DNA of 9,638 nt, taken from positions 1-9,638 of the forward strand of contig JAFWGD010000144.1 of NCBI GenBank assembly GCA_017515355.1, read 5' to 3'. The notes beneath the pieces were generated by a model. The model saw only the letters and a program-made list of their open reading frames with translations. It was not told the origin of the DNA and searched no databases. The position numbers and the translations under genes are program-made. This DNA comes from Coriobacteriales bacterium. GTDB lineage: Bacteria; Actinomycetota; Coriobacteriia; Coriobacteriales; CADBOM01. Numbering within the stretch: position 1 is the first letter of the stretch; each line of letters starts with the position of its first letter. Shown piece by piece: positions 1 through 5,794 of the stretch.

Positions 1-328
1 GGTCTTGAGGAGTTATCCCGAATCCTGCCAGATCCGAAACCAGCTCATCGAACTTCGCGAGGAGCCCATCCTTGATCGCCGGGTCGACCTCATCGCGGCT
101 GGCGACGAAGTTGCCCTTCCCCGCCATCGAGTAGATGAAGCCCTGCGATTCGAGCTCCTTGTACGCGCGCTGGATCGTGTTCGGATTGATCGCCAGGCTC
201 GATGCGAGCTCGCGCACCGACGGCAGCTTGGTGTCGGGGCTGAGCGCGCCCGAGATGATCATCTTGCGGAACTTGTCCTGGATCTGCTCGTAGAGAGGCC
301 GGGGATCCCTGTGGTTGATCTCTATCAT
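1..328 (-). CDS. GntR-family transcriptional regulator, YtrA-like (3' end cut off by window)
   Basis: A DNA-binding repressor of the GntR superfamily. The 109 visible residues begin MIEINHRDPRPLYEQIQDKF, the standard GntR opening. A winged helix-turn-helix follows, at about residues 37-58 (LPSVRELASSLAINPNTIQR), with the wing at 70-76 (GKGNFVA). The part after the wing is short and helical and has no large effector domain so far. YtrA-subfamily regulators are usually about 120-130 aa, so probably only the last few residues lie off the window. The ATG at 326-328 has a strong ribosome binding site (GGAGG, about 8 nt upstream). YtrA-type genes are commonly the first gene of an operon with ABC transporter genes; such genes would lie to the left, outside the window. 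The overlapping inverted repeat in its promoter suggests autorepression (inference). The family is secure; the YtrA subtype is likely; the effector is unknown. Confidence 0.9.
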   Translation of the reverse strand, partial: MIEINHRDPRPLYEQIQDKFRKMIISGALSPDTKLPSVRELASSLAINPNTIQRAYKELESQGFIYSMAGKGNFVASRDEVDPAIKDGLLAKFDELVSDLAGFGITPQD

Positions 329-416
329 CCTCAAAACCTCCTTTCCATCGGTAGCAGTTGCCTTCATGCGCATCGGTCGATCAGATTGGAGGTGCAAGCC
401 GCCGCTGCAACCTATC

Positions 417-446
417 TGTATTAACCGTATTAATACAGTAATACAA
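417..446 (-). promoter_or_regulatory. Promoter with overlapping operator for the gntR gene
   Basis: Read on the minus strand there is a -35 TTGTAT (441-446), a 17-bp spacer and a -10 TAATAC (418-423), about 85 bp before the gntR start. The same stretch contains the perfect inverted repeat TGTATTAA / TTAATACA (417-424 and 430-437, 5-bp spacer). A third half-site TAATACA lies at 439-445 and pairs with 417-423 at wider spacing. GntR/YtrA regulators bind such AT-rich inverted repeats, so this is probably the autoregulatory operator covering both promoter boxes. The repeats are seen directly; the binding is inferred. Confidence 0.65.
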
Positions 447-515
447 CCTTGAGAACAGGGTCAAGGGTTCTACGAAATCAACACAAAGATGTTCAGGCGA
501 GCGGCAATGGACTCT

Positions 516-537
516 AGAGAGCCTGGAAGAGGTCTCT
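516..537 (-). terminator. Weak hairpin downstream of tRNA-Leu
   Basis: A stem AGAGA+CCT / AGG+TCTCT with one bulged C and a 5-nt loop lies 36 bp past the tRNA 3' end in the direction of transcription. It is not followed by a T-run, so it is only a candidate for 3' processing or termination of the tRNA transcript. The rest of the tRNA-to-gntR gap shows no gene. Confidence 0.25.
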
Positions 538-572
538 GGGCGAGCCATCGACTCAAGGATTTCAAAGGGATT

Positions 573-657
573 TGGTAGGGGCGGTGGGACTCGAACCCAC
601 AAATCCGAAGATGGCGGATTTTAAGTCCGCTGCGTTTGCCAATTTCGCCACGCCCCC
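573..657 (-). tRNA. tRNA-Leu (anticodon UAA), CCA encoded
   Basis: On the minus strand a full class II cloverleaf can be drawn. The acceptor stem GGGGGCG pairs with CGCCCCT (G1-U72 wobble, discriminator A at 576). The D-arm follows at TGGCGAAATTGGCAAACGC. The anticodon stem GCGGA/TCCGC encloses the loop CTTAAAA, which gives anticodon TAA (621-623). A long variable arm precedes the T-arm GTGGG-TTCGAGT-CCCAC. The long variable arm and the anticodon together define leucine UAA. The bases after the discriminator read CCA (573-575), so the 3' end is encoded. Confidence 0.96.
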
Positions 658-675
658 TAATCAGGTCACTCGGTG

Positions 676-703
676 ATGATACCGCAATGGACCTGCGTTT
701 CAA
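676..703 (-). promoter_or_regulatory. Promoter of tRNA-Leu
   Basis: On the minus strand TTGAAA (698-703), a 16-bp spacer and TATCAT (676-681) form a good sigma-70-type promoter. The -10 ends 18 nt before the first tRNA base, leaving a leader of roughly 11 nt. It sits directly after the stop codon of the phosphatase gene, so the tRNA is probably transcribed on its own as well as by read-through. Confidence 0.6.
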
Positions 704-706
704 TGA

Positions 707-1705
707 CTATAACGGCCAGAGAAGCATCGTGCCAAGCAGGTTGTCCTGCTCGCTTGCCGTGCAGCTATCGGCGCCGAATGCGTCGAAGAGCGCGATGAGG
801 ATCGCAATGCCCGCGACGATGACTCCCGCTCGCTTGGGCTGCAGTCCGACGAAGTGCTCGCGCTCGCTTTGCGTCATGCCGGAGAGCTCAGAAAGCAAGC
901 GCTCTGCGGTAGCTCGATCGACCGTGGCGCCGTCTACGCGCGAAGGGTCGTACTCGATCATGCGCTGTGCCATAGAGACGATCGATGTCACGGTGCCAGC
1001 GACGCCAACGAGATGCTCGGGGCGCCTCTCCCCTGGCTCGAAGAAGGTTTCGAACTGCTCGCGAGCCCAAGCTTTCGCGCGCTCGAGCTCATCGGCGCTC
1101 TGCCTCTCGCCGGAGAAGAAGATGTCGGTCATCCGGCGACAGCCCACATCGAACGATATGCTGCGCAGTGGAAAGTCCGCGGGACTCTCCCCCATCCTGT
1201 ACGGCGCTCCGACGACAACCTCGGTCGATCCGCCTCCGATATCGAAGACGAGCAGGCTCTCATCGTCTAGGCCGCATGAAGCGCCCGCGAACGACAGGCG
1301 CGCTTCGGTTTGCCCGCTGATGATCCGCAGTGGAATCTCGCGGCTTTCCAGAATCGCCTCGAGCTCGTCGCTATTGGATGCATCGCGCGAGGCGGAGGTG
1401 GCTATCGCTACGATCTGCCCCCGGCTTTCCGAAGGGCTCAGCCCGTAGCGCGCCATGATCTCGATGAACGAATCGATGGCCGCGGCGGTGGCCTCGAGCG
1501 ACTCAGCGCTCAAGCGCCCTGTTCGGGTCAGGTTCTTGCCGAGCTGGGTGATCGTCGTCTTCTTGAGCAGCGGCATCGCGCGCAGCTGGTTGGTATCGGC
1601 GATCATCAGACGCGCGGAAACGGTGCCGAGGTCTATGACCGCTCGGCGCACTGCCTTTGGCTGAATGTTGATTGCGTTGTTGCCCTTAGGCTGCGGGCTG
1701 CTCAT
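707..1705 (-). CDS. Ppx/GppA-family phosphatase (exopolyphosphatase-like)
   Basis: A 332-aa cytoplasmic protein of the sugar kinase/Hsp70/actin fold. The Ppx/GppA family hydrolyses terminal phosphate from polyphosphate or pppGpp. Visible motifs are the first phosphate loop DLGTVSARL (25-33), the family segment ATSASRDASN (102-111), GQTEAR (131-136) with the likely catalytic glutamate, the second phosphate loop DIGGGSTE (155-162), and GVAGTVTS (234-241). The length matches the short actinobacterial Ppx forms; the C-terminal HD-like domain of E. coli Ppx is absent. The first loop has Val where the family usually has Asn, and the C-terminal tail (residues 313-332) is divergent. The start overlaps the end of the upstream division gene by 20 bp in another frame, implying co-transcription and perhaps coupling. 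A divIC-ppx pair is a known arrangement in Actinobacteria. Family is certain; polyphosphate versus pppGpp preference cannot be read from the sequence. Confidence 0.9.
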   Translation of the reverse strand: MSSPQPKGNNAINIQPKAVRRAVIDLGTVSARLMIADTNQLRAMPLLKKTTITQLGKNLTRTGRLSAESLEATAAAIDSFIEIMARYGLSPSESRGQIVAIATSASRDASNSDELEAILESREIPLRIISGQTEARLSFAGASCGLDDESLLVFDIGGGSTEVVVGAPYRMGESPADFPLRSISFDVGCRRMTDIFFSGERQSADELERAKAWAREQFETFFEPGERRPEHLVGVAGTVTSIVSMAQRMIEYDPSRVDGATVDRATAERLLSELSGMTQSEREHFVGLQPKRAGVIVAGIAILIALFDAFGADSCTASEQDNLLGTMLLWPL

Positions 1706-2720
1706 CTGCGGAGCCCTCGGAAGCGGCCTCCTCGGTCTGGTCGCTCTCAGCGACCTCGTCGGCGGCCGTCAGCTTGCGTGTGGAGTTGGTCAGCGTGGTA
1801 TCCGAGGCGGTCGGTACGTCATCCTTCACGAAGAAGATCGCATCGAGCACATCGTTCCAGAAGCTGTCCTCGGCCACAACGGAACCAGATGGGACGTTAG
1901 CAGGCAGTTCGAATGTGTTGGTGGAGGCTGGCAGGCCGGTAACGCGAACCGCGTTCTCCTTGTTCTTGGTCCAGCCGTACTGCGCGCGCACGTAATCCTC
2001 CATGCCCGCCTTGGTCTTGAGGGTGTTGATGCGATCCTGCAGCTGCGCGTTTCGGTCGCTGATGGCGGAGAGCTCGGCCTGCGAGCGATCGTAGGTTCTA
2101 ACGGCAACGTAGTAGTTCTTGCCCGCTGGGTAGACGAGCGCCACGCCAAGCGCGAGAACGAGCAGCACTCCGATAGCGGTGAGCTTGGCGGGAGACATGC
2201 TTGCGAATCGCTTGCGTGATCCGATCATGGGATGGGATGCGCTGGTCGAACCCTTCTTGAAGAGGCTGGCGATTGCTGCAGGAACGATGAGAATCGCGCC
2301 GAGGATAGAGCCCTTGTCCTTCGGCTTGGCATTCTTGGAGAGCTTGGCGCTCGACTTCGCCTTTGCGTTGACGTGCGCGGCGCTGCGCTTTGGACTGCGC
2401 TTGGCAACTGCACGGCTCTGCTCGCGCCTCGGCTTCGAGGAGGCGCCTCGAGCTTCGGAGCGAGTGCGTTCTTTCGGCTCGACGGAGCGCGCGCGAGTCC
2501 TGGTCTCTGCGGAGGACTTGCCTTCGTAGACCTTGAACGAAACGCGCGAATCGGAGGTGCGGACGGTAGAAGCCCTTCTGGACTGCACGGAGCGCTCGAC
2601 AGAGGAACCGGAGACGCGGCTGGTCACGCGCTTGGAAGACGCAGCGCGAGAACGCGAAGAATAGGCTTCGCGCGAATTGCCTCTCTGGGAATTTGGAATT
2701 CTGCGTGCAGCAGAGCCCAT
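1686..2720 (-). CDS. Septum formation initiator, DivIC/FtsB-like, with long basic N-terminal head
   Basis: A 344-aa single-pass division protein. Residues 1-135 are low-complexity and rich in Ser, Arg, Lys and Ala (disordered, strongly basic, cytoplasmic). Residues 138-154 form a moderately hydrophobic stretch. The clear membrane segment is at about 180-197 (LTAIGVLLVLALGVALVYPA). A coiled coil follows at about 203-238, then the family signature EDYVRAQYGW (241-250). The tail (about 300-344) is acidic and Ser/Thr-rich. FtsB/DivIC proteins bridge FtsL and FtsQ/DivIB in the divisome, with the coiled coil outside the membrane. Typical members are 100-200 aa, so the extra length is the head and tail. 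The ATG has AAGGA about 8 nt upstream. It overlaps the downstream phosphatase gene by 20 bp. If the 138-154 segment also crosses the membrane, the topology would change; I favour one crossing. Confidence 0.85.
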   Translation of the reverse strand: MGSAARRIPNSQRGNSREAYSSRSRAASSKRVTSRVSGSSVERSVQSRRASTVRTSDSRVSFKVYEGKSSAETRTRARSVEPKERTRSEARGASSKPRREQSRAVAKRSPKRSAAHVNAKAKSSAKLSKNAKPKDKGSILGAILIVPAAIASLFKKGSTSASHPMIGSRKRFASMSPAKLTAIGVLLVLALGVALVYPAGKNYYVAVRTYDRSQAELSAISDRNAQLQDRINTLKTKAGMEDYVRAQYGWTKNKENAVRVTGLPASTNTFELPANVPSGSVVAEDSFWNDVLDAIFFVKDDVPTASDTTLTNSTRKLTAADEVAESDQTEEAASEGSADEQPAA

Positions 2721-2784
2721 ACGTGGTTCCTTCTAAGCCGGCTGTTGGGTGCATTTAGAGTGTGTTTCGAGCGGCTTTGGAGAT

Positions 2785-2803
2785 ATTGTATCACGCAAGC
2801 GTG
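2785..2803 (-). promoter_or_regulatory. Possible -10 element and palindrome upstream of the divIC-like gene
   Basis: On the minus strand TACAAT (2785-2790) would serve as a -10 box about 65 bp before the divIC-like start. The perfect 12-bp palindrome CACGCAAGCGTG (2792-2803) fills the position just upstream, where a regulator could bind. No good -35 is seen at the usual distance, so the promoter is tentative. Confidence 0.35.
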
Positions 2804-2853
2804 GAAATATCCGCGCAAATTGCGCTCGTCGATGCAAGTGGTTGGAGAAGCAA

Positions 2854-2879
2854 CATGGCACGACGTCTGCCGTGCCATG
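2854..2879 (-). terminator. Terminator-like hairpin after hpf
   Basis: A perfect 9-bp stem CATGGCACG / CGTGCCATG with an 8-nt loop lies about 40 bp past the hpf stop. On the minus strand the tail is TTGCTTCTCC, only mildly T-rich. It strongly resembles the hairpin after the mtnA-like gene (5795-5824): same CATGGCA/TGCCATG base and a similar TTGCTT tail. That supports a real 3'-end signal rather than chance. Confidence 0.5.
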
Positions 2880-2899
2880 CGAATTCGGTGCTATGTTGC

Positions 2900-2921
2900 G
2901 CCCAAGGGGCTATTCTTGGGC
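2900..2921 (-). terminator. Short hairpin abutting the hpf stop codon
   Basis: A 7-bp stem GCCCAAG / CTTGGGC with an 8-nt loop begins in the stop codon of hpf. No T-run follows. It could stabilise the mRNA 3' end together with the hairpin at 2854-2879. Confidence 0.3.
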
Positions 2922-3484
2922 TAGCGAATAGCCTTGATGAGTCCGTAGCCGCCCTCGTGACGACGATAGAGGACGTTGATCTCGTCGGTCATCTGGTCGA
3001 CGAAGATGAAGAAGTCGTGCTCGAGCAGGTCGATCTGGACCAGCGCGCTCTCAAGAGACATCGGCTGGAGCTCGAGTTCCTTGACCCTGACGACATCCTC
3101 GTTCCTCTGGATATCGAGTGCGATATCCTCCATCGACTCGGTCTTCTCGATCTTGTCGGCGATCTTCTCGCTGCCCTTCTTCCTGTCGATGACCTTGGTC
3201 TTGTACTTGCGCAGCTGGCGCTCGACCTTGGCGGCTGCAACATCAACCGCGGAATAGAAGTCCTCGCCGGCCTCCTTGGTCCTGATGACATGCTTCTTGG
3301 CATAGAGGGTGATCTCGACGACCGCCGGATAGGGATTTGCAGGGTTCTTCTCGGCGTGCAGGACGACCTCGGCGTTCATTGCGGGGATATCGAAGGTCTT
3401 CACCGACTGCTCAACCTTCTGGACAATGTAATCCTTGAGCTTCTGGGAGACGGTCATCTTGCGACCGGTGATCTTGATATCCAT
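2921..3484 (-). CDS. hpf: Ribosome hibernation promoting factor, long form (HPF/RaiA/YfiA)
   Basis: A 187-aa protein that binds the 30S subunit in the mRNA/tRNA channel and, in its long form, dimerises ribosomes into inactive 100S particles in slow growth. The N-terminal S30AE domain (1 to about 100) opens MDIKITGRKMTVSQKLKDYI and carries the typical basic stretch around RQLRKYKTK. A charged linker follows (about 100-130). The C-terminal dimerisation domain (about 131-187) includes RVKELELQPMSLESA, HDFFIFVDQMTDEINVLYRR and ends GGYGLIKAIR. Length and both domains match long HPF. The start is fixed by a perfect AGGAGG (3490-3495) 5 nt before the ATG. Hairpins lie both in its leader and just after its stop. 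In Firmicutes comF and hpf are often adjacent; here they are in the same order but separated by an RNA candidate and a lipoprotein gene. Confidence 0.95.
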   Translation of the reverse strand: MDIKITGRKMTVSQKLKDYIVQKVEQSVKTFDIPAMNAEVVLHAEKNPANPYPAVVEITLYAKKHVIRTKEAGEDFYSAVDVAAAKVERQLRKYKTKVIDRKKGSEKIADKIEKTESMEDIALDIQRNEDVVRVKELELQPMSLESALVQIDLLEHDFFIFVDQMTDEINVLYRRHEGGYGLIKAIR

Positions 3485-3513
3485 AACAACCTCCTAAATC
3501 TTTCTTGCTGCAC

Positions 3514-3540
3514 TTTCAACTGCCTGGCGAGGCAGTGAAA
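3514..3540 (-). promoter_or_regulatory. Hairpin in the hpf leader
   Basis: TTTCA-A-CTGCCT / AGGCAG-TGAAA forms an 11-bp stem with one bulged A and a 4-nt loop, ending 29 nt before the hpf start codon and clear of its ribosome binding site. It may be a leader element of hpf or part of the 3' end of the upstream gene. Hairpins upstream of raiA/hpf genes have been described in some bacteria; whether this belongs to any such family is unknown. Confidence 0.35.
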
Positions 3541-3550
3541 TCCAAATCGG

Positions 3551-3580
3551 GGCGCGCCGAAACAGATGGCTTCGGGCGCC
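3551..3580 (-). terminator. Likely terminator of the solute-binding protein gene
   Basis: Twenty bp past the stop codon of the lipoprotein gene, GGCGC-g-CCGAA / TTCGG-GCGCC forms a 10-bp GC-rich stem with one bulged G and a 9-nt loop. On the minus strand it is followed by GATTTGGATTT, a broken T-rich tract. This fits a weak intrinsic terminator separating the lipoprotein gene from hpf. Confidence 0.45.
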
Positions 3581-3599
3581 GGTTCAGAGCTTGATGCCC

Positions 3600-4463
3600 T
3601 TAGTTTCCGGCCTCTTCAGCGGCGTCTCCAGCATTGAGCATGACATGCGGAGTGGTGGAGTGGCCGACCCACTTGATCAGGATAGTCTCGAGGACTCCGT
3701 TCTTCTGGATGGTGGCGAGCGCGCCGTTCATCGCCTCGAGCAGGGTGGCGTTGTCGGCCTTTACGCCGAAGAAGACGTCGGAGACCGTATCGAGCGAAGC
3801 TGCGTAAACGATGTCGTTGTAGGAGGTGGAGAGGTATCCACCGGCAACGGCATCGGCGGCGACGTAATCGACCTCGCCGTTCTCAAGCGCCTCGAACGCG
3901 CTGGAGAGCGAGGTGTAGGTCTTCAGGTTCTCCGCATCGCAATACTGGGATGCAAGCGTTGCTGCGACACTGCCCTTGTACGCTCCGATCTTCGCGTTGC
4001 CGAGCTTCTTGAGATCGACCTCTACGGCCGAACCCTCGGCGGACTTGGTGAAGAGCGCCGCTGCATTGTCGACGTAGGGATTGCCTGGAGCAGCCTTGGC
4101 GAATCCGCTCGAAGCGTTGGAGATGTTCATGACGACATCGACCTTGCCTTCAGCGAGGTAGGCATCGACATCCTGCGCGGCCACATCGACCACCTGAAGC
4201 TCGAGCCCGAGCTCGGAGGCGAGCGCCGCAGCGACGTCGACATCGACGCCGACGAGCTTGCCCTTGGACTCTCCGCCGAACGGCGCGAAAGTGGAGTCGA
4301 CGCCGACGGTGAGGGTCCCGGGGGTTATCAGCGCGGATTCATCGACGGTAGGTGTGAGTTCAACATTCTTCTGGCCGCTGGTGGAGCAACCGGCCATGGC
4401 GAAGCATAGGCCAAACGCCAGAGCTGCAACGGCAATGGCCTTGAGCAAACGATCGATCTTCAT
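3600..4463 (-). CDS. Lipoprotein solute-binding protein, amino-acid ABC transporter type (SBP family 3)
   Basis: A 287-aa secreted, lipid-anchored binding protein. The signal peptide (MKIDRLLKAIAVAALAFGLC) ends in a lipobox MAGC with the lipidated Cys at 26. A short Ser/Thr/Glu linker follows. The mature domain begins GTLTVGVDSTFAPF (49-62) and GVDVDVAAALASELGLELQV (72-91), the signature of polar amino-acid binding proteins. The second lobe contains IGAYKGSVAATL (159-170) and VAADAVAGGYL (201-211), with the Asp that usually holds the ligand amino group. At 115-123, where family members normally show a T-x-x-R segment whose Arg binds the ligand carboxylate, this protein reads SNASSGFAK with no Arg. 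AGAGGA lies 6 nt before the ATG. No permease or ATPase gene is in the window, so it is an orphan here. The fold is secure; the ligand is open and may not be a standard amino acid. Confidence 0.87.
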   Translation of the reverse strand: MKIDRLLKAIAVAALAFGLCFAMAGCSTSGQKNVELTPTVDESALITPGTLTVGVDSTFAPFGGESKGKLVGVDVDVAAALASELGLELQVVDVAAQDVDAYLAEGKVDVVMNISNASSGFAKAAPGNPYVDNAAALFTKSAEGSAVEVDLKKLGNAKIGAYKGSVAATLASQYCDAENLKTYTSLSSAFEALENGEVDYVAADAVAGGYLSTSYNDIVYAASLDTVSDVFFGVKADNATLLEAMNGALATIQKNGVLETILIKWVGHSTTPHVMLNAGDAAEEAGN

Positions 4464-4513
4464 GTAATCCTCTTTCGAGACTTGGCGACATTTGAAAATA
4501 CTTGCCTAGCAAT

Positions 4514-4522
4514 ACTCTATCA
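4514..4522 (-). promoter_or_regulatory. Possible extended -10 for the lipoprotein gene
   Basis: On the minus strand TGATAGAGT (TG-n-TAGAGT) resembles an extended -10 box about 50 bp before the lipoprotein start. No matching -35 is present. A perfect TTGACA at 4577-4582 lies further upstream but has only a poor -10 (GTTCAT) at 17 bp. The stretch from 4523 to 4603 otherwise shows no gene. Confidence 0.25.
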
Positions 4523-4603
4523 CTAAATGCCCTGCCGCGAGATATTCCATCCGATGAACACAGCAGTTGCGCCAAATGTCAAGGGGAAAGCCTCTCCGAC
4601 TGA

Positions 4604-4901
4604 CCTGGTTTTCGACCCCACACTCGCGCACTGGGGCTTTGCAGGCTCATGGCCCACTTCCACCCTCTCGCTCGGGGAGCTTGCTTCTGGGCCCTTTGCC
4701 CTGGAAATCGAAGCTCCAAGATCGCCGAACGGTGCGGCTTACTCCTAGAACGCGCCGTGCTCACCATCTTGCGATGGCTTACGTGGATCCCTTTGGCCGC
4801 GTCTGCCATGGACTAGGGCGCTTTGCGCCCGCAACCACAGGCTCGGAGAGGCACAGAACAGTCTAGCAGTTTTTCCCTTCGGTGGGGTCGAAAGCGCCAG
4901 G
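4604..4901 (-). ncRNA. Structured RNA candidate, probably raiA-class ncRNA
   Basis: This fills most of a 480-bp gap with no credible protein. On the minus strand its ends pair: GTGGGGTCGAAA (plus-strand 4882-4893) is perfectly complementary to TTTCGACCCCAC (4610-4621). CCAGG (4897-4901) then pairs with CCTGG (4604-4608) across a small internal loop, giving 17 bp that close about 290 nt. Inside are further helices: GGGCGC-AAA-GCGCCC (4816-4830, with flanking TGG/CCA and GCC/GGC pairs), CCATC-GCAA-GATGG with a GNRA tetraloop when read on the minus strand (4764-4777), and GGAGCTT/AAGCTCC (4676-4717). The raiA RNA motif is a large ncRNA class in Firmicutes and Actinobacteria found near raiA/hpf and comFC genes. 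Here the element lies 43 bp after comF and upstream of hpf on the same strand, matching that context. I cannot test its consensus. No clear promoter or T-run terminator is visible. Structured RNA is likely; raiA identity is a context-based inference. Confidence 0.6.
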
Positions 4902-4944
4902 AGATGCCTTTGCAGGCGCATATGGCTCCAATATCGCCCAGCTA

Positions 4945-5724
4945 TCACCATACCCTGCAGATCGCTCCCACGTCGACGCGCTCGACACCGCCGGCGAGCA
5001 GGACCTCCGTAGCTGCCGTAAGCGTTGCGCCTGTAGTGAACACGTCGTCGATCAGCAGCACGCGCCGCGGAAGCTCATCTATGCCTTCCAGCAGCTCGAA
5101 GGCCTCAGCCATGTTCTCGGCGCGTTCCTCCCTGGAAAGCTCGCGTTGGTCGAACCTGCTGTTCGCAGCGAGCAGGTCGACGCGCTCCAACCTGGTAAGG
5201 GTCGAAACCTCGCAGGCAATCCGTTCCATGTGGTCGAAGCCCCTGCGCCGCAGCGCTTGGCTCGAAGCCGGTACGTAAGCAAGGCGATCCGAGCTCTCTA
5301 GCAACTCGGGTTCTAGCGCCTCGACGAGCAGCCGTGCGAGTATCGGCGCCAAAGCGCGCTCGCCGCCGTCCTTGTATGCGAGGATCAGCTTGGCCGATGC
5401 ATCGTTGAACTCCAGCGCGCACCTCGCGCTCGCGAAGGGCCTAGGCACCTGGCCATCGGCAGTCCAGCACTCCGTGCACGCCACCGCGCCGAAGGGAGCG
5501 CCGCACCTGGGACATGCGCTCTCCGCGGCAATGCGCGGCAGGGCCTCCTCGCAATCCCTGCATAGGAGCGCATGCGGCAGCTCGCAGCAGACGCAACGCG
5601 TGGACCAAGCAAGCTCGAGCAACCCGTGCGAGATGCTATCTATCGCCAGCGATAGCCGATCTATCCTCCTTAGCCCTGCGATGGCATCGGCTTCCCGCAT
5701 GGCGCGCAGATGCGCTCCGGGCAT
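4945..5724 (-). CDS. comF: ComF family phosphoribosyltransferase-like protein
   Basis: A 259-aa cytoplasmic ComF/GntX-type protein, associated with DNA uptake in naturally competent bacteria but widespread in others. The N-terminal zinc-finger region carries nine cysteines at 44-86, in the patterns CVCC, CRDC, CPRC and CTEC. The ComF motif RRRGFDHMERIA lies at about 159-170. The PRTase PRPP-binding loop VLLIDDVFTTGAT lies at about 222-234. I chose the ATG at 5722-5724 because it has AGAGG 5 nt upstream. The frame stays open to a TTG at 5793, but that would use a rare start and run into the hairpin after the mtnA-like gene. The protein ends CRVW followed by TGA TAG. The purine-rich stretch before the start probably aids translation. 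No other competence genes are in view, so a role in DNA uptake cannot be claimed here. Confidence 0.9.
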   Translation of the reverse strand: MPGAHLRAMREADAIAGLRRIDRLSLAIDSISHGLLELAWSTRCVCCELPHALLCRDCEEALPRIAAESACPRCGAPFGAVACTECWTADGQVPRPFASARCALEFNDASAKLILAYKDGGERALAPILARLLVEALEPELLESSDRLAYVPASSQALRRRGFDHMERIACEVSTLTRLERVDLLAANSRFDQRELSREERAENMAEAFELLEGIDELPRRVLLIDDVFTTGATLTAATEVLLAGGVERVDVGAICRVW

Positions 5725-5794
5725 GACAACCTCTTCTCCCCTCTCCTCTCCCTGGAAAGGCTTCACCAGCCTCCAGAAGCGGCCGCAAAGCAAT

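Noticed and set aside
636..1448. Long plus-strand frame antisense to the phosphatase gene
   Set aside because: The sequence is Ser/Arg/Pro-rich shadow coding; the minus strand carries all Ppx/GppA motifs.
3591..4409. 272-codon plus-strand frame antisense to the lipoprotein gene
   Set aside because: The minus strand encodes a complete signal peptide, lipobox and SBP fold; the plus frame resembles nothing.
4567..4866. 99-codon plus-strand frame in the comF-lipoprotein gap
   Set aside because: It is Pro/Arg/Ser-rich with no convincing ribosome binding site or homology I recognise, and it overlaps the nested inverted repeats of the RNA candidate. It could be revived if codon conservation appears in relatives.
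4604..4901. A MITE or insertion-sequence remnant explaining the 12-bp terminal inverted repeat
   Set aside because: There is no target-site duplication outside either end, no transposase fragment, and the internal nested stems and location between comF and hpf fit a folded RNA better.
4604..4901. RNase P RNA, tmRNA or SRP RNA in the gap
   Set aside because: I looked for the conserved RNase P segments, the tRNA-like ends of tmRNA and the SRP GGAAG-type loop context and found none of them.
4638..4918. 10-bp direct repeat CTTTGCAGGC at 4638-4647 and 4909-4918
   Set aside because: The repeat is exact but short, lies partly outside the RNA candidate, and fits no element boundary; probably chance.
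5725..5793. N-terminal extension of ComF from the TTG at 5793
   Set aside because: The extension adds 23 atypical residues and lacks a ribosome binding site, whereas the ATG at 5724 has a good one.
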